DNA of 64,000 bases from Serilophus lunatus (taxonomy: Eukaryota; Chordata; Aves; Passeriformes; Eurylaimidae). Both the position numbers and the translations under genes were made by a program. The stretch spans positions 1,277,560 to 1,341,559 of the forward strand of contig VXBA01005700.1 of the NCBI GenBank assembly GCA_013399895.1. The letters run 5' to 3'. The notes beneath the pieces were generated by a model. It had not been told where the DNA came from. It saw only the letters and a program-made list of their open reading frames with translations, and ran no database searches. Positions 1 through 12,500 of the stretch are shown piece after piece (positions within the stretch are counted from its first letter, which is position 1; every line of letters starts with the position of its first letter).

Positions 1-2350
1 CACTCTTCACAGGGTTTGTGCTCCAGCCCCTTCACCATCCTTGTTTCCCTTCTCTGGACAAATGTCAAGAGTGCCAGAGATTGCTCTTCTGTATCTAAGG
101 TAATACTCTCTCTGGTGCCCATGTGTACCTGAACTGAAGAAGTAGAGGGAAGAAGGGAGGCTGTACAGCACAGTGTACACTGTACCAACAGCATACCTGT
201 CCATTATTTGTGAGAAGTGCTTTTTCAAAAGTGAATGTCAAGTTGAAAAGCAGGGGGGGATTAGTGCTCATTGCTGTAGAATCTGTCTTTGATAAAGCAA
301 GTAGGAACTGCTTCTCTGAAATACACAGAATAACCCTGGGATTGGAGGTGGGATTGTGAGCTCAAGTGTGGTGGACTCCCAGAGCTGTGAGTGATGCTGT
401 GTAAGTGTTGTGTTTGAGTTGAAGAGAAGCCCAGGCATTTATGTAACAGTGATTATATTGCAAAAACTTTGGGAATATCCTTGCTGTTTTTCTTGAGTTG
501 TTTACTCTTAAGAAAGAGCTCTTACCTTGTCTGCTGTTGGTCCACATACCACCCCCAGCACGCTGTCCCTCACAGGTTTTGTGGATTCTTGGTTTTAATA
601 CTCAGTAAATCGGTTCAGCTGAGTGTAGAAATTACATTCCTGGTTCTGATATAGTTCTGGCTTCAAGCTTTATATTTCCTTGGTAAGGAAGCAGCTGTAT
701 GTCACTCCAGTACTAATAGTTTCCCCAAAAATGATGATTAAGTTCTCCCAAGAGTGAAACTAACGTCTCAGGGTATGAATGAAAAGGGTTAAAGCTGCCA
801 AACTACAGGGACACCAGTACGGAAATGGCATTGATATTGAGGTGGATAGGATCTGGTGTGCTGCTGCTCCTACGCTGGCTGGCCTAGCCTGCATGCTGAG
901 ATTTAGGCTGCCTTTAGTCTCCTTGTGGCTATTTCGGTGTTGCTGCAGCACCAGAAGATAGTGCTGCAGTGAGGCTTCGCATCCGCCCGCTCGGAGCTGA
1001 CTGCTCCATCCGAGTAGCTGAAGGTTGGGATACATGTCTGCACCAGTGACCTTCACCTTACAGCCTCAGGAGTTGATGTAACTGCACTCACCAAAGTAGG
1101 CTCTGAGCTGGGAAGGCTGAAGACAAAGGCGTGAGTCCTGTCTGGCCACTCTTGGAAAGGAAAGCCATCAGGCTCTGCAGAGAGGCAGGGAGGGAGGTGT
1201 GATTGTTTCCAGTCTGGATTTGTCTGCAGAGTATAGGACATGCTTTGATAGTGTCAAAAAGCGAAGGATCCACAGTGAATTTCAAAGGAGTCATTAAAAT
1301 GCTTTCTTAGAAGTTGCTTGTTTTCATAATGTGATTTTCCGAATGTGAGTTAGACATGCTACAGGTTCCTATATTAAGCAGAGAAGAGAAAATACGTGGA
1401 AGAAACGGTAAAAATAGAATTAGTTGGCCACCTTGTCCCTGTCAGTATAACGTAGAGGACATCACATAGGATTTTCAGAAGTGTAAAAACTTGGCTTAAA
1501 CTGATTTACTGTTTTGTTTTTGTCCTGTGTCCGTTCTGTACCCGCCAGTACAAACTACTGCAAATCTTGCCATGCAAAGCTAATGGGGCAAAACATTGAG
1601 ACCTGAAAAGAGCAAGACAAGTGTCTTAATGTTGCAGAGTATTCCTGCTTATCTCCACAATTCACTTAGGAAAACCCTAAACACATAGGGATTGTCTGGT
1701 TCTGGCTGAGAAGTATAGATCAGATCCTGACTGGGTGAGTGTTAGGAAGATCCATCACCATGCTGTTTCTCATTAGGGGTTTTAATTATTCTTTTGAAAC
1801 ACTGGGTGATTGCTCTCACGAGAAGTAGTCCACCTTGCCTTCCAATTTTTTGGCTCTACCTTGCCATTTTGTTATCCAAGCTCATGTTTATTTCAAACGT
1901 TGGATGTCGCTATTTTCTGTGGGGTTTGTAGGGCGTGATACAAACGCACCATGCTCCTGAGGAATGTGGGGACAGCAGGTGCAGCCTGACTCTTGGAGAG
2001 GACGGGAGGGCAGGGGGGATATCCTACATTGTAGGAGCCAAATCAACCCCTGGGGGGGAAAAGCTCCTGGGGGGAGCAAGCTCCCAGGGCCTGCCTTTCC
2101 CTGGGAAGGAGGGCCTTGGTGGGGTAGCGTATGTTCTTGGGAGAGAACGTTCCAGCAGGGAGAGAGGTGCTGTTGTCAAGTTAAAGCCCTGCTTGGTATC
2201 ATTTGAATTTTAGCATGAAAAGCCTCCAAGTTCTTTTAAGCTGTTTCCCTAAGGAATCTCCCCCGTTTTTTTCTTTTTGGTTTTGTTTTTTTTTCTAACC
2301 TTCATCAAAGGAAGTTAAGTTAGGCACTCGACATGGCAGTTCAGTCTTTG
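1..2350. other. Unannotated AT-rich flank
   Basis: No gene, RNA or repeat that I can support is visible in this stretch. The open frames on both strands are under 100 codons, overlap each other in different frames, and resemble no protein family I know. A G-rich patch around 1960-2160 is the only compositional change. It may be intergenic sequence or intron of a transcript that starts further left. Confidence 0.6.
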
Positions 2351-2389
2351 AGGACATAGGGGGAGATACCACCGTCTGCTGCTTTTAGC

Positions 2390-2800
2390 CCACGATAGGA
2401 GGCTCCCCCGGCTGCAGGAGCAGGACGTGCCCTTACAGAAAGTGGGCTCAGCGTGGCACCCACATCAGCCCTCGGGGCGAGCGGGGAGGGCTCCGGGGGC
2501 ACCCGGGGGTCGGGGCTGCGGTGCCGGCAGGGCGGGCGGCCGGGTGGGCACCTGTGCGGGGTCCGAGCGTGTGGCCCGGGGGTGGTGTTGGCCTCTGTGC
2601 CGGCCTGGCGCTGGTATGTCAGTAATGCGCTGGTGTTGAGCCGTGCTGCCAAAATCCAGCTATAAGCAGCGAGTCTTTGCTCCACTTTTCCTCGCTCCGT
2701 GCCTCCGCTCCGCTCCGCCCCGTCCGTGCTCCCCGCGCTGCTGAGATCAGCTTCCTGCTTCTCGTTTTCGTCGGAACAGCGCTGTTACTCCTCCCCCGAA
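2390..2800. promoter_or_regulatory. CpG-rich promoter-like block (candidate CpG island)
   Basis: By eye this is the densest CpG stretch of the window, sharply different from its AT-rich flanks. It carries GC-box-like elements (GGGCGGGCGG at 2530-2539, CCGCCCC at 2715-2721). A weak TATA-like CTATAAG lies near 2660. In birds such blocks usually mark transcription starts. The strand is not fixed by composition alone, but a consensus GTGAGT donor follows at 3001 on the + strand, the strand of BBX, so a + strand first exon is the simplest reading. It could instead serve a non-coding transcript or a divergent promoter. Confidence 0.5.
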
Positions 2801-2863
2801 AGAGTTATTTTCATCGGTCTGAAGTTAATTGTTATGGGTGGCTGCCGGCTCTGTTTCTGACAG

Positions 2864-3000
2864 GCAAACACGCCAGGCTGGGAAAGCGCTATCATGGTGA
2901 TTTTGTTGTGTTGCTGCGAAGCAGGGCTGTAGGCAGGATGACAGACTGCTGCACCGAAAGCATTGCTGTGCCAGCTCTGTGACCGTGCGAGCCTGGAGAG
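2864..3000 (+). other. Candidate non-coding 5' exon, or 3' part of a first exon
   Basis: The segment ends in GAGAG followed by GTGAGTG at 3001, a near-perfect splice donor. It sits directly downstream of the CpG-rich block, so transcription starting around 2660-2800 would give a first exon ending at 3000. An internal acceptor-like site (CTGTTTCTGACAG, ending at 2863) offers the alternative of a separate 137-nt exon. No long open frame runs through it. BBX coding begins only at 47688 and its first coding exon has just 9 nt of leader, so upstream non-coding exons must exist; this is a plausible one, not a proven one. Confidence 0.35.
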
Positions 3001-4362
3001 GTGAGTGCCACTTCTACGTCGTGTACCAGGTCCAGGGGAGTTGTTGGAGTAGGAACCAAGAGGCGCGACCTGAACTGGCTCGATAACAAGGAACGAGCAA
3101 TTATGTTGTTATGATCTCTGATTAGATGGTTTTGCTCCTACAAATACTGTAATGGAGTATACTCAGGAAATGATGTCTCTTGCTGTAAGCGATGATCTGT
3201 AGTCAATGAAAGTTTATAGTTTGTGCAGTTCTGGGTTTTTTCCTTGAAGACTGGAAACAAATATGACACAAATAAAACCATAAAGCACAGCTGATAAAGG
3301 TAAAGTTCACTCCAAACAGCTTGCAATAGAAAAAAACACTCAGATTGTTTCAGAACTTTTAGATGCATTGAGTAATGCCAGAGAAGAGACTTTACAGTTG
3401 TTTTGTAATAACTGTGGATCTAGAACAATGTGATGTACTTGAGGGAGTGACATGATTTTATAACATAATAAAATTACTGAAATTTTACAGTTGCCTCCCC
3501 CAGAAAGGAAGACAGATTGATTGAGGGAAAACAGTGTTGGAAGCGTATCTCAGTTGCAACAACTGGGCAACTCGTATGGAAAGGTGTCTTCTTACATTGT
3601 TGCAATTCTTTTTTAAAAATTATTTTTCTTTATGGAATGAAGAATGTGAACATCACTTTCAGCTTTTTAAACAGGTGAGCGTCATTCTTCATACTCCTTC
3701 TTACGGAGCTCCAAAATCATTAATCCGTAACTGGTGGCAGGTTACACAAATACTTTGTGTTGGGATACTCTGCTTTTGCTGCCTTCTCGTTCACTGCTGC
3801 CTGTTAACAGTCAGATTAATGGGATGGTTTTGTTCACTATGCCCACAATTCTGAGTTATTTTCTAGAGGGGTCTTCATAAGAAGCCACTCCCAACACGAT
3901 GCTGTGATGGGCCAGCCAGGCATTGGGTGCTGCTGTCACAGCTACAGGGCACTGTTGCAGTTCTGAGCAGCTCCCCAGGTGCCAGGGGATAGTAGGAAGA
4001 AACCAAAGATCTTGGTCAAGATCATGGGAGATTTAATGCATCCCAGGCTCTGGTGCTTGAGCAGAATTGCTTGTGTTCTGGGTCCAGACCAGAGTACACG
4101 CTTTGAGTAGCTGTTTTCTGTGCTGCCGAGTTTAATTTATTGGTTCCGCTATAAAATGAAAGAAATAAAGCCTTCGATTAGTTCTCCAGTAGCTTTGCTG
4201 AAAGCAGTTCTGGGAAAGCAGAGATTTCAAAGTTTGATGCATTTTGATGGAAAATGAGAGAGGTACAGTGAATTAGGAATTGGGGGTTGATTTCTGGTAG
4301 TATTTTTGGTTATGACTGACCTTCCTTTACTCCTTGGTGGAAGTTAGCTCTGCCTCTTCCCA
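3001..4362. other. Unannotated stretch, no supported gene
   Basis: AT-rich sequence with no recognisable gene. An open frame of 106 codons at 3534-3854 has no familiar motif and runs into hydrophobic low-complexity sequence. A consensus-like donor (ACAG then GTGAGC) lies at 3675, but the upstream acceptor is weak, so I do not call an exon. Confidence 0.55.
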
Positions 4363-4714
4363 GCAGCCTTCCAGTACTTAAAGGGGGCTTTCAGGAAGGC
4401 TGGAGAGGGACTTTTCCCAAGGGCATGTAGTGACAGGACAAGGGGACAAGGCCTTAAGCTGAAGGAGAGTAGGTTTAGATTAGATACTAGGGAGAAATTC
4501 TTTACTGTGAGGGTGGTGAGGCACTGGAACAGGTTGCCCTGAGATGTTGTGGATTCCCCATCCCTGGAAGTGTTCAAGACTAGGCTGGATGGGACTCTGA
4601 GTAACATGGTCTAGTAGAGGATGTCCCTGCCAATGGCAAGAGGATTGAAACAAGATGATCTTTTAAGGTCCCTTCCAACCTAAACCATTCTATGATTTGA
4701 TGCTTCTATGATCT
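4363..4714 (+). mobile_element. CR1 LINE fragment, 3' end
   Basis: This matches the 3' terminal part of avian CR1 retrotransposons in sense orientation. The series of diagnostic blocks is GGAAGGCTGGAGAGGGACTT, then AGAAATTCTTTACTGTGAGG, then CACTGGAACAGGTTGCCC, then CCCATCCCTGGAAGTGTTCA, ending in CCATTCTATGATT-type terminal repeats near 4690-4714. It is 5'-truncated, as most CR1 copies are, has no intact reverse transcriptase, and cannot be active. It is the best preserved CR1 copy in the window. Confidence 0.9.
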
Positions 4715-6436
4715 TAGAGTTTTAGGGCAAGTAGAAGTGTGATTTCATAAGGGTGATGTATTACTGGCTCACACTTAACTGCGTGTAGTTGAACAAAATA
4801 AAAACAAACCAATTGTATGGCCTGGTCTGTGGCCTACACTTGAGCAGTGGTGGAGGAGCATTGTGAAGGAAGTAATAATAAAACTTCCAGTCATGTGTGG
4901 CCTTGCCATCTTTTGTATTTGGCTTCAGGTGCTGGGCATATTACACTGCATGGTTTTGCATCCATGCAATGTGTAAATTCATTGTTGCTAAATCTACTTC
5001 TTGATGTAGACTTCTGCTTGAGAAATTAACCCTGTGTTATGTCATTGCTCTGAGGGATAAAACCATAACTAAAGACATTTTATGTGCTGCACATATCAGT
5101 GCATTAGAAGGATGATGCAAGGCCATTTGCCTCAATGTGATGAATCTGAAGGTAATTCTAAGTGCTGATATTTCCACAAGAAGTGTGTGGTAAATGTGCT
5201 TATCCTATAGATGCAAATGTATTTCCTACGTGGGCCCAAGTATCCAACTCTTACTTGCCAAAGTAAGTTTTTCGCTTGCATTCTGGCAGTAAAGAAACTG
5301 TACGGCACCGAGTCCATGGGCATAATGTTAAGCATCAAGCCCAACAACTGCTGGGCTGCTGTGCTATTTTCCTCAGTTTGTACTTGGTTTTGGCATTTCA
5401 ATTCTGATTGATAGGAGGCTACTGTGAAAGAGACAACCTTTAGCAGTGGAGTCAGGGGTTCCTACCAGTGGCTCTACAATTTGTGCTTATAACTGATTTT
5501 CCAGCTTTGCTGACAGCTGGAGTCAAAGTATTTGCTACTTCTGTCACATTTTGTGAACCTGGTTTTCTGTTAAGCTGTGGAAATTTGTTATTTTGGAGTG
5601 CACCAAACGGGAATGGGAAGTTCTGTCTGAAAGTTGAATCCTTCCTCACTAAAGAGATCACAAAGGTACTAATAAGTGCTCTGCATTTGTAGGCATGAAG
5701 AGGAGAGGAGAGTGGAGAGTGTTGCTCCCAGAGTATTTTTTGACATTCAGTTCACTGCATGTGTAATATTGACCCTCATCTTCAATGCAGATAGAAGATA
5801 CACACATTGTTTGAACTATAGGTCCCTGACAATGAAGTGGAATAAGACTTATTTGACAGATGTAATAGTGAAGCACTTTAAATGGCAGCACTGTCACTGA
5901 ATGAAACAATCCCAAGCCTCAGACACTTGTATCCTGCCTCATGGGGTCATGCTCATGTATTTTTGTAGTTGTATAATGAACTGGAGGAGTGATCATTGCT
6001 AAAATTAATGGTTTTTATTAGCTTAACCTTTTCTGCCCAATAAGCAGAGAACTGACCACTGTCAGATGGGTTACAAAACAAACTGGAGAACTGGACGACC
6101 TTGTTGCCCCTCCCAAATGGGTCCAGGAATGGGTAGTAGAAGCAGGACAGGGGACACAACTGCTTTTGGCCTCAAAGCTGGCTTATGCTTTCTGCTTGTC
6201 AAACTAAAGCCTTTAGGGCAGGCTAAGTAAAGTGCACGAGGAGGAGGATGGATCTGAAGAGATAGACCCCTGCTGACTATTTCTTCTGCTAGGGACTTAA
6301 ATCTACCTTTTAAACATGGTTTTGCAATCTGGATAGTTTCCAGAGCAGATAGCATCAATTAGTTACTGATACCGAGGATAACATGTCTTAATTGTGATGC
6401 TGCTGCCTCTGTCTTTCTCCTGTGATCCTTTCTGAG
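4715..6436. other. Unannotated stretch, no supported gene
   Basis: No gene or repeat is recognised. Short open frames on both strands around 5210-5690 and 6071-6358 overlap in antisense and show no domain, so they look like chance. Confidence 0.55.
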
Positions 6437-6526
6437 GTAGGTGATGCCTTGCAGAGGTTGCTTTCGTGGGACCCAGCACAGCGTGCTACATGTCAGGCTG
6501 TTCTTAAAAGTTGTATGGGACTTCCA
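6437..6526 (+). other. Exon-like segment resembling the end of a kinase domain
   Basis: This is a 90-nt open segment, bounded on the left by a pyrimidine-rich tract ending in TTTCTGAG (AG at 6435-6436) and on the right by a GTGAGT donor at 6527. Its 30 codons include LLSWDPAQRAT followed by QAVLK. That resembles subdomain XI of eukaryotic protein kinases (general form LLxWDPxxRPTxxxAL), especially MAK/ICK- or CLK-like CMGC kinases. The HPYF motif that normally follows is missing. No other kinase exon was recognised nearby. It could be an orphan or decayed exon, a retrocopy remnant, or chance similarity. Confidence 0.25.
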
Positions 6527-9500
6527 GTGAGTGTGTTGACAGGTGATTTTAGTAAGATAGCTTTATCTAAATGCAGAATACCATTTTACTGCAGATTCAA
6601 AGTGCTGGTTTAGTTTTTAAGTCTGGAAGTGGTGCTGTGAATTGTTAGTATGATCAGTTACTTCTGAGACTTGCGCTAGTGATGGGCTACCTGAAAAAGA
6701 GAACATCACCTCCTCCAGTGGCCTGTAAGAAGAGTGCAAATCCCTGGCCAGTGCAATAACATTTTTTTTGGTTATTTTTTAGGTATCAGGGTTGTTGTAG
6801 TTGCTTGTGTATGATTTGTGGAATTCAGGAAGTTTTTGTTAGTGGTTTTCAAGCTTTTGTTATGTGTCAGGGGCTGGCAAAACCAGCAACAAGTATTTCT
6901 ACGTAGTTGACTGAGGCTGTGTTTTGTCTAGGGTAGGTCAAATGTTGCATCCCAAGTTAAAGATCTATTTTGAGTTTTCCTACTTTCCTATGCATTTGTT
7001 AAGGCCTCGTTACCTTCCACGAGACTCTTTGCAAGTACAGAAATCCATGTGAGTGGATTTTCACAAGGAATTTTAAGGATCAAGGTTTGCTTGAAACTTG
7101 CTCAGATAGTGAAAAGTTAAAAATACCATCTCTGCTCCTTCCTCTGCCCTACAAAAGTAAAGTGGAAACCCATAGCAAAATGTGGTACATTGAGTCTTTG
7201 GGTTTTCAAATAGTATTTTAGAGTGCCTTAAGCTACCAAGTGATACTTCTAAATGAAAACTTTATACAAACCAAAAATTGTATTTATGGGAGAGTAACAA
7301 AAGCAGTAATAGTTTCAAGATGAGAAAGAAAACTTACTTGAATGTTCCTATCAAGCTGGCACAGCTTTTATAAAGCCAGAAGTATTGAACTATATAAGAA
7401 CCAAGCATGAAAAAATCAATAAAATTTGCGATTTGTTTTGGTTGTGTCTTTTAGAGGAAAAAATAAGGCTCCCTCTTTTTGCTGTAAATGGAGAAGGTAC
7501 TTATTAAAAGTAAACTCAAAATGGATCCCTCTTCTTTTGTCTGTTAGATCACTACTGTACAGTAAGGTGCTTTTTATGATATCAGGAGGTTAAAATACAT
7601 TCAAATCAAAGGGATATCTTTTTGCAGATGTTCAAAATGTTTGTTTTCCAAACCAATTCAAAAATGAAACTGTCTATAGGAGAAATGAAAATAATTGTTT
7701 TCCTGTTCCCAGGTAGCTATAAGAATGTATAGGGGCTTTTGAAAGTTTAAAATTATAGTAATGTAGCTATTAAGTTTTCCATAAGTTTACTAAACTACTT
7801 TCTTTTTGTAACTAATGCTGCCCCTTGAAACTTCTTAGTGTATGGAGTAACTCAGAAGTAGCAACCAGGTGTTTAAACACTTGGAAGTTTCTTGGGTAAA
7901 AATGCAAACAAATTCCACATGAGACTGTGTGCGTTGACAGAAATCTCAGTAAGGAGCATTTCGGTGGAACTCACTCAAGAAAGAGGTTCTTGCCAGTCAG
8001 GACCAATAAGGAGCATCCAGATTTCAGCTATTTCCTTCTCTCTTCAAGGCTGCAGTAAAGCAGCCAGGCCCATTTGAAAAAAACAAAACTATGATATATT
8101 CTAACAACACAACTGAGCCCCTACCATTTGTGACAGTGTTCGTGGCTTATTCAGAATGCTCACAGGAATAAGACTATGGTAGAGGTTTTCCGAATTAGAT
8201 GCTGGGCTTTCACTGAATGTGTGACTTTGAGTCCCTGCTCTGTGAATTCTGAATCTGCACCTGGAAATGTTTGCTGCAGGTACTGACATCTGCTTTCTGG
8301 TGGACCTCTGATGAGATAAGGAATCCAAATTGATGTGTTGGTGAGGTGGTGGTTAGGCAGAGGAAAAAGAGGTACTTTCCTCATGGATTTTCATAATAAA
8401 TGATTATATTCTAAACATTATCATCACTTTACACTGTTGCTTCTGACCAAAGTTGCTGCAGTATGAGTTAACAAGTGTACATAAAAGCAGATAAATCCTT
8501 TGCTTCTGGCAGTTCTGAGAGGTACTTCAGCTTGTCGTGCAGGTCCTTGGAGAAAGGCATCTTCAGCTGCCTGATACTGTTTAGCACATTTCTAGAGTAA
8601 TTAAGGGGCAAATAAGAGGCCATGGAGATGCTTAGGTTTCAGTCAGCAATGTGTTTGTTTCAAGATGATCAGCCTCCTTGATTTATGCCTGGAAATAATT
8701 AATTCTTGAATTGAACATTGTGCCGTCTCTGAAAGATGAACATAATATGCTCCCTTCATAAAGCACCTCAGGGAGGTGGGAGGGAAGGCAGCTACCCAAA
8801 ATTCTCAGGTAGTCTGTGGTAAGACCTCTTTACAATTTTTTCTCTTTTTAAGTCTGCCACTGATTCTTTTTTCTGCATGGCAGCTTTGCAAACCGGCTGA
8901 CTGTGTGATGTTTGCTTTTACCTTGCCTGTAGCTGCAAAAAAGTGTATATAGATACATACACACCTAAGCACATATATGTGTGTATGAATCTGTGTACAA
9001 TATAAAATGTGTACATTTTGCTTATAGTAACAGGACAAAATGGGCTTCAGTGACTGTTCTTGATACTCATTCACTCCTGCAGTTCAGTGAAAACATGGTG
9101 TGAGGCAGGGCAGTGTGACTTGGCCTAACATGGTATACATGAGTAGACCTCTACTACTGTCTCCTACTCACTTCATCACTGAAATGTTTTGGCATGCTGT
9201 TCTAGACCAGTAGTGAATCCATTTACCAAAGAATATCGTATGGGTAAGATACATAAGTAAATAAAATTTGAGTGAGTTAAATTTGTGTGCAAGTCTTAAG
9301 AGTGGCCTTCATTCCATATGATGCTGGCTACTTAAGGCTATAAGATATCAATACTATTTTTATTGACAGTACAAATTAGACCTGTTTAAAAGCCAGAGAA
9401 ATAGATCTAGGGTGTGCCTGTACAATGCTCCGAGTGCTGCAGAACTGTGGGCTCACTTCCAGACACCTGTGTGACTGCACCCCTGAGCAGTGAGTGGCAA

Positions 9501-12500
9501 GAAGCGGCTCTTGGTGATTTACTGACCTAAAAGGGCAGGGTGTCCCCCACCTTACAGAGATCAATGTGCTTTGGAATCAGTCTTTCTGCAGGTCCTCCAC
9601 CTAAGGCAGATGTGACCAACACTTTATTTGTTAGACCTGTGAAGCAAGATGGCAGTGCTGCCTCCTGAGATCAGAGAGAGGCTAAATCCTGACTTTAAAC
9701 ATCACTTTGCTGTTCAGGCCTCACCATTTTCAAGGAACCTTCTCTGTTTAGTTCTGACTTGCAAGGCACTTTTTGCTTTCTTCCACCTGTTGATATGGTT
9801 GTGGTACCACTGTTCTCCACCTTCAACTGCAGCATAAAATAGGTTGGAGCTCTTAACCATTCCATAATGATAATTTGCACTTTTATAGCATTTTTCACTT
9901 GGCATTACCCAAATGATAGGTAAGATTGGTGAAAAAAGCCAGGTGACACCTTTGTGACTGTGGTGATGGAGGCTCTCAGCCACAGGGAGGTTGAGCATGA
10001 ATTTAAGGAAGTCTTTTAGCTTCTCTTAGAGGTCTGGAGAACTTGTGTTTCCTTATTTTGGGGGTGGGGAGGGGAAGCTACTGCTGCTGGGTTTAAGTTA
10101 TAAAATGTTAAACTGCATGGAGGTTTGGGGGGGGTGCTGTTATATAATGATGGAGTAGGTGTGTGTGTATGGTAATTAACACCTGATGCTCACTGTATTA
10201 GATTCTCCTCTGATCAACAATGCAAAACATCTAAAAAGAAAACACAGAAATAGCAATCTATACTCTGTAGAGGTAGCAACATGTTCTTCCAGAGCCTGAA
10301 ATTACTGTAAGAGCAAAGTGATTTCCAGAAACAAAAGCTTAAAACAATCTTGTCTAAGGTGCCTGCAATTCAGTCACTCTACAGGTAACACAACACAGAG
10401 TCAAAAAAAATGGATCTAAGTGTCTTCTAAAACTAAATTGTTGATATGAAAAATCAGTACCATTTTTTAAGTTTTCTAACATAGTTGAAATGACCATTCA
10501 TTTGAAGAATAAATATTTGAGGTTTTCAGATAAAATTACACATCCTTAAATTTCTGGAGCTTATCTGACTGGAGGTGTTAAACAGAGAACTCATAAAGTA
10601 TTATAGAATTTTATGAAGCCTCATAAGATTTTTATAGATATTAATGTCGTTCATTGAAGTGTTGTTCTATCTTCAAATACCCTTCCAACATATTACAGTT
10701 CTTTATGAGTTTTGCATATTATTAAGTAGGTGGTTCTTCCATGACTGAGGTACCTTACCTAAACAGCCAGGTGCTTTGTCCAAACCTACACAGCGAGTTT
10801 TTGGTAGAGGAGGGAGCAGAGGAAGATCACTGGGTTTGCCATGCTGCTGTTCAGCAATTCAGTCCATGTCACTTGAACTGGTGCTTCACACAGGTAACAA
10901 AGTTGTTCACAAAATGTTTGCCAACCCCTGAAGGGGAACACACGGCTACATATGGGTTAGAAACAACACAGCCGTGTCTACTCCCAAGCGTGTCTTAGAA
11001 GGACAGAACTTGAATTTGGCCTTGACTTGTGGTAAACAAGTACTTAGGGTGTCCTAGGGAACATGAACACAGAAGCAGATCATGAATATGGATGCAAGGT
11101 TCAGATACTGGACCTGAAATGCACTCTTGTCAGTGCTGTATGTGCTTTGAGGGTTCAAAACCCTTGTCTTGCCCTGGCAGCCGGACTGCAGAAGCTGCGA
11201 GGCTGCAGGAATTGTCTGTGGCCACTAGATGACTCCTTCAGCCTACTGGTAGATAAACTCAGGAGGGAAAAAAGCTGTGAAGGGCTGGTACAGGAAGGAG
11301 AAGGCTGCTCTGGATCCATTATGAGACAAATGTGCCAAAATAAATGTATCTCCCAACTGCTGGAAGTATTAACAGTAATGAGCATCTACAGGTCACTACT
11401 TTGTGGTGTTTGTTGATGCGTACATCAAAAGCATTTGCAAAACAAAGGTCCAGACCTCCTTAAGGTCAGGCTGGATTCACTGAGGCAGTGAACAGGTGAG
11501 GAAACTAATTTTCAGTTGTACTACTTGTTGTCTGGACTACAAGTGGTACCTGGTTTTATGTCAAGCTCTACCGTTATAGGTCTTATTTATCAAACTTTCA
11601 CAAAAAGAAACACTAAAAAAATGCCCACCCAAACCAGCAGCAACATAATGCTGTCTTCTCCTCTTCATCTTGTAGGTTGGTGGGTGAACTCTTTTAGGCT
11701 GGAAAAATGTAAACAGGTTGTATTGGAATTAAGGCCCAGACAGAATTCCCACAAACTCTCTACAAATTTCATTGCATTCACAGAGGGTCCACTCACCTTA
11801 TGATGTTCTGGATTAAATAATCTTCCTGTGATTTACAGACAGCAAAAACAATGCTTCAGTTTCATAAGCATGTATTTGCCAATGTCTGTACTAACCATGT
11901 CATCCCTTTATCAAGGTAATTAGATGATGAGGTGCTACTCTAGTTGCTCCATGTGTTTCCTGACATCCGTTTTTATTTCTGAGATGTAGTAATGAATCAT
12001 TAGTTGCCATTAAATATGACCAGTTCCTGGTGCAAAGTGTGTGCTGGATAAAACAATAGTGCACATGGCTAATTTTTTTTAAATTCCAAATTGCTTTTGT
12101 AAAACAAGAATCCCATAGCATTGAGACTTGGCGCTGAACTATGGCTTGATCTGTGAAGATTTGATATTGTTCTTAGAAGTTATATCTGAGTGCTTCAGTG
12201 TTCATGGTAAGTACAGTACTCTCCCTGTTTGTGAAGTTAATACCTGTTTGGAAGTTTGCTTTCGCTAAAGTTTTCTCTTTTCTCTTTTAAATACGTACGA
12301 CCTGTTGGTAAGTCCAAAACCTCTTCTGAATTAGCTTCCAAAAATGCAGTTCTGAATTGAGTCTTTGCAAACCAGGACTAGAATTTTCTTGACCCAAACC
12401 TATGTCTGTTTTCAGGGTTATGTTTTCCGAGCAGTATATTGAGGTTTGGTTCTTTGGATGTGTCACAAAGACATGATACAAAAGCAGCTGTTTCGTGAGA

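Noticed and set aside
3534..3854. 106-codon open frame on the + strand with a donor-like GTGAGC inside
   Set aside because: No recognisable domain, low-complexity hydrophobic end, and the acceptor before the donor is weak.
8940..9010. Hairpin-like TA/CA simple sequence considered as an RNA gene
   Set aside because: Low-complexity dinucleotide-like sequence pairs by chance; no RNA family features.
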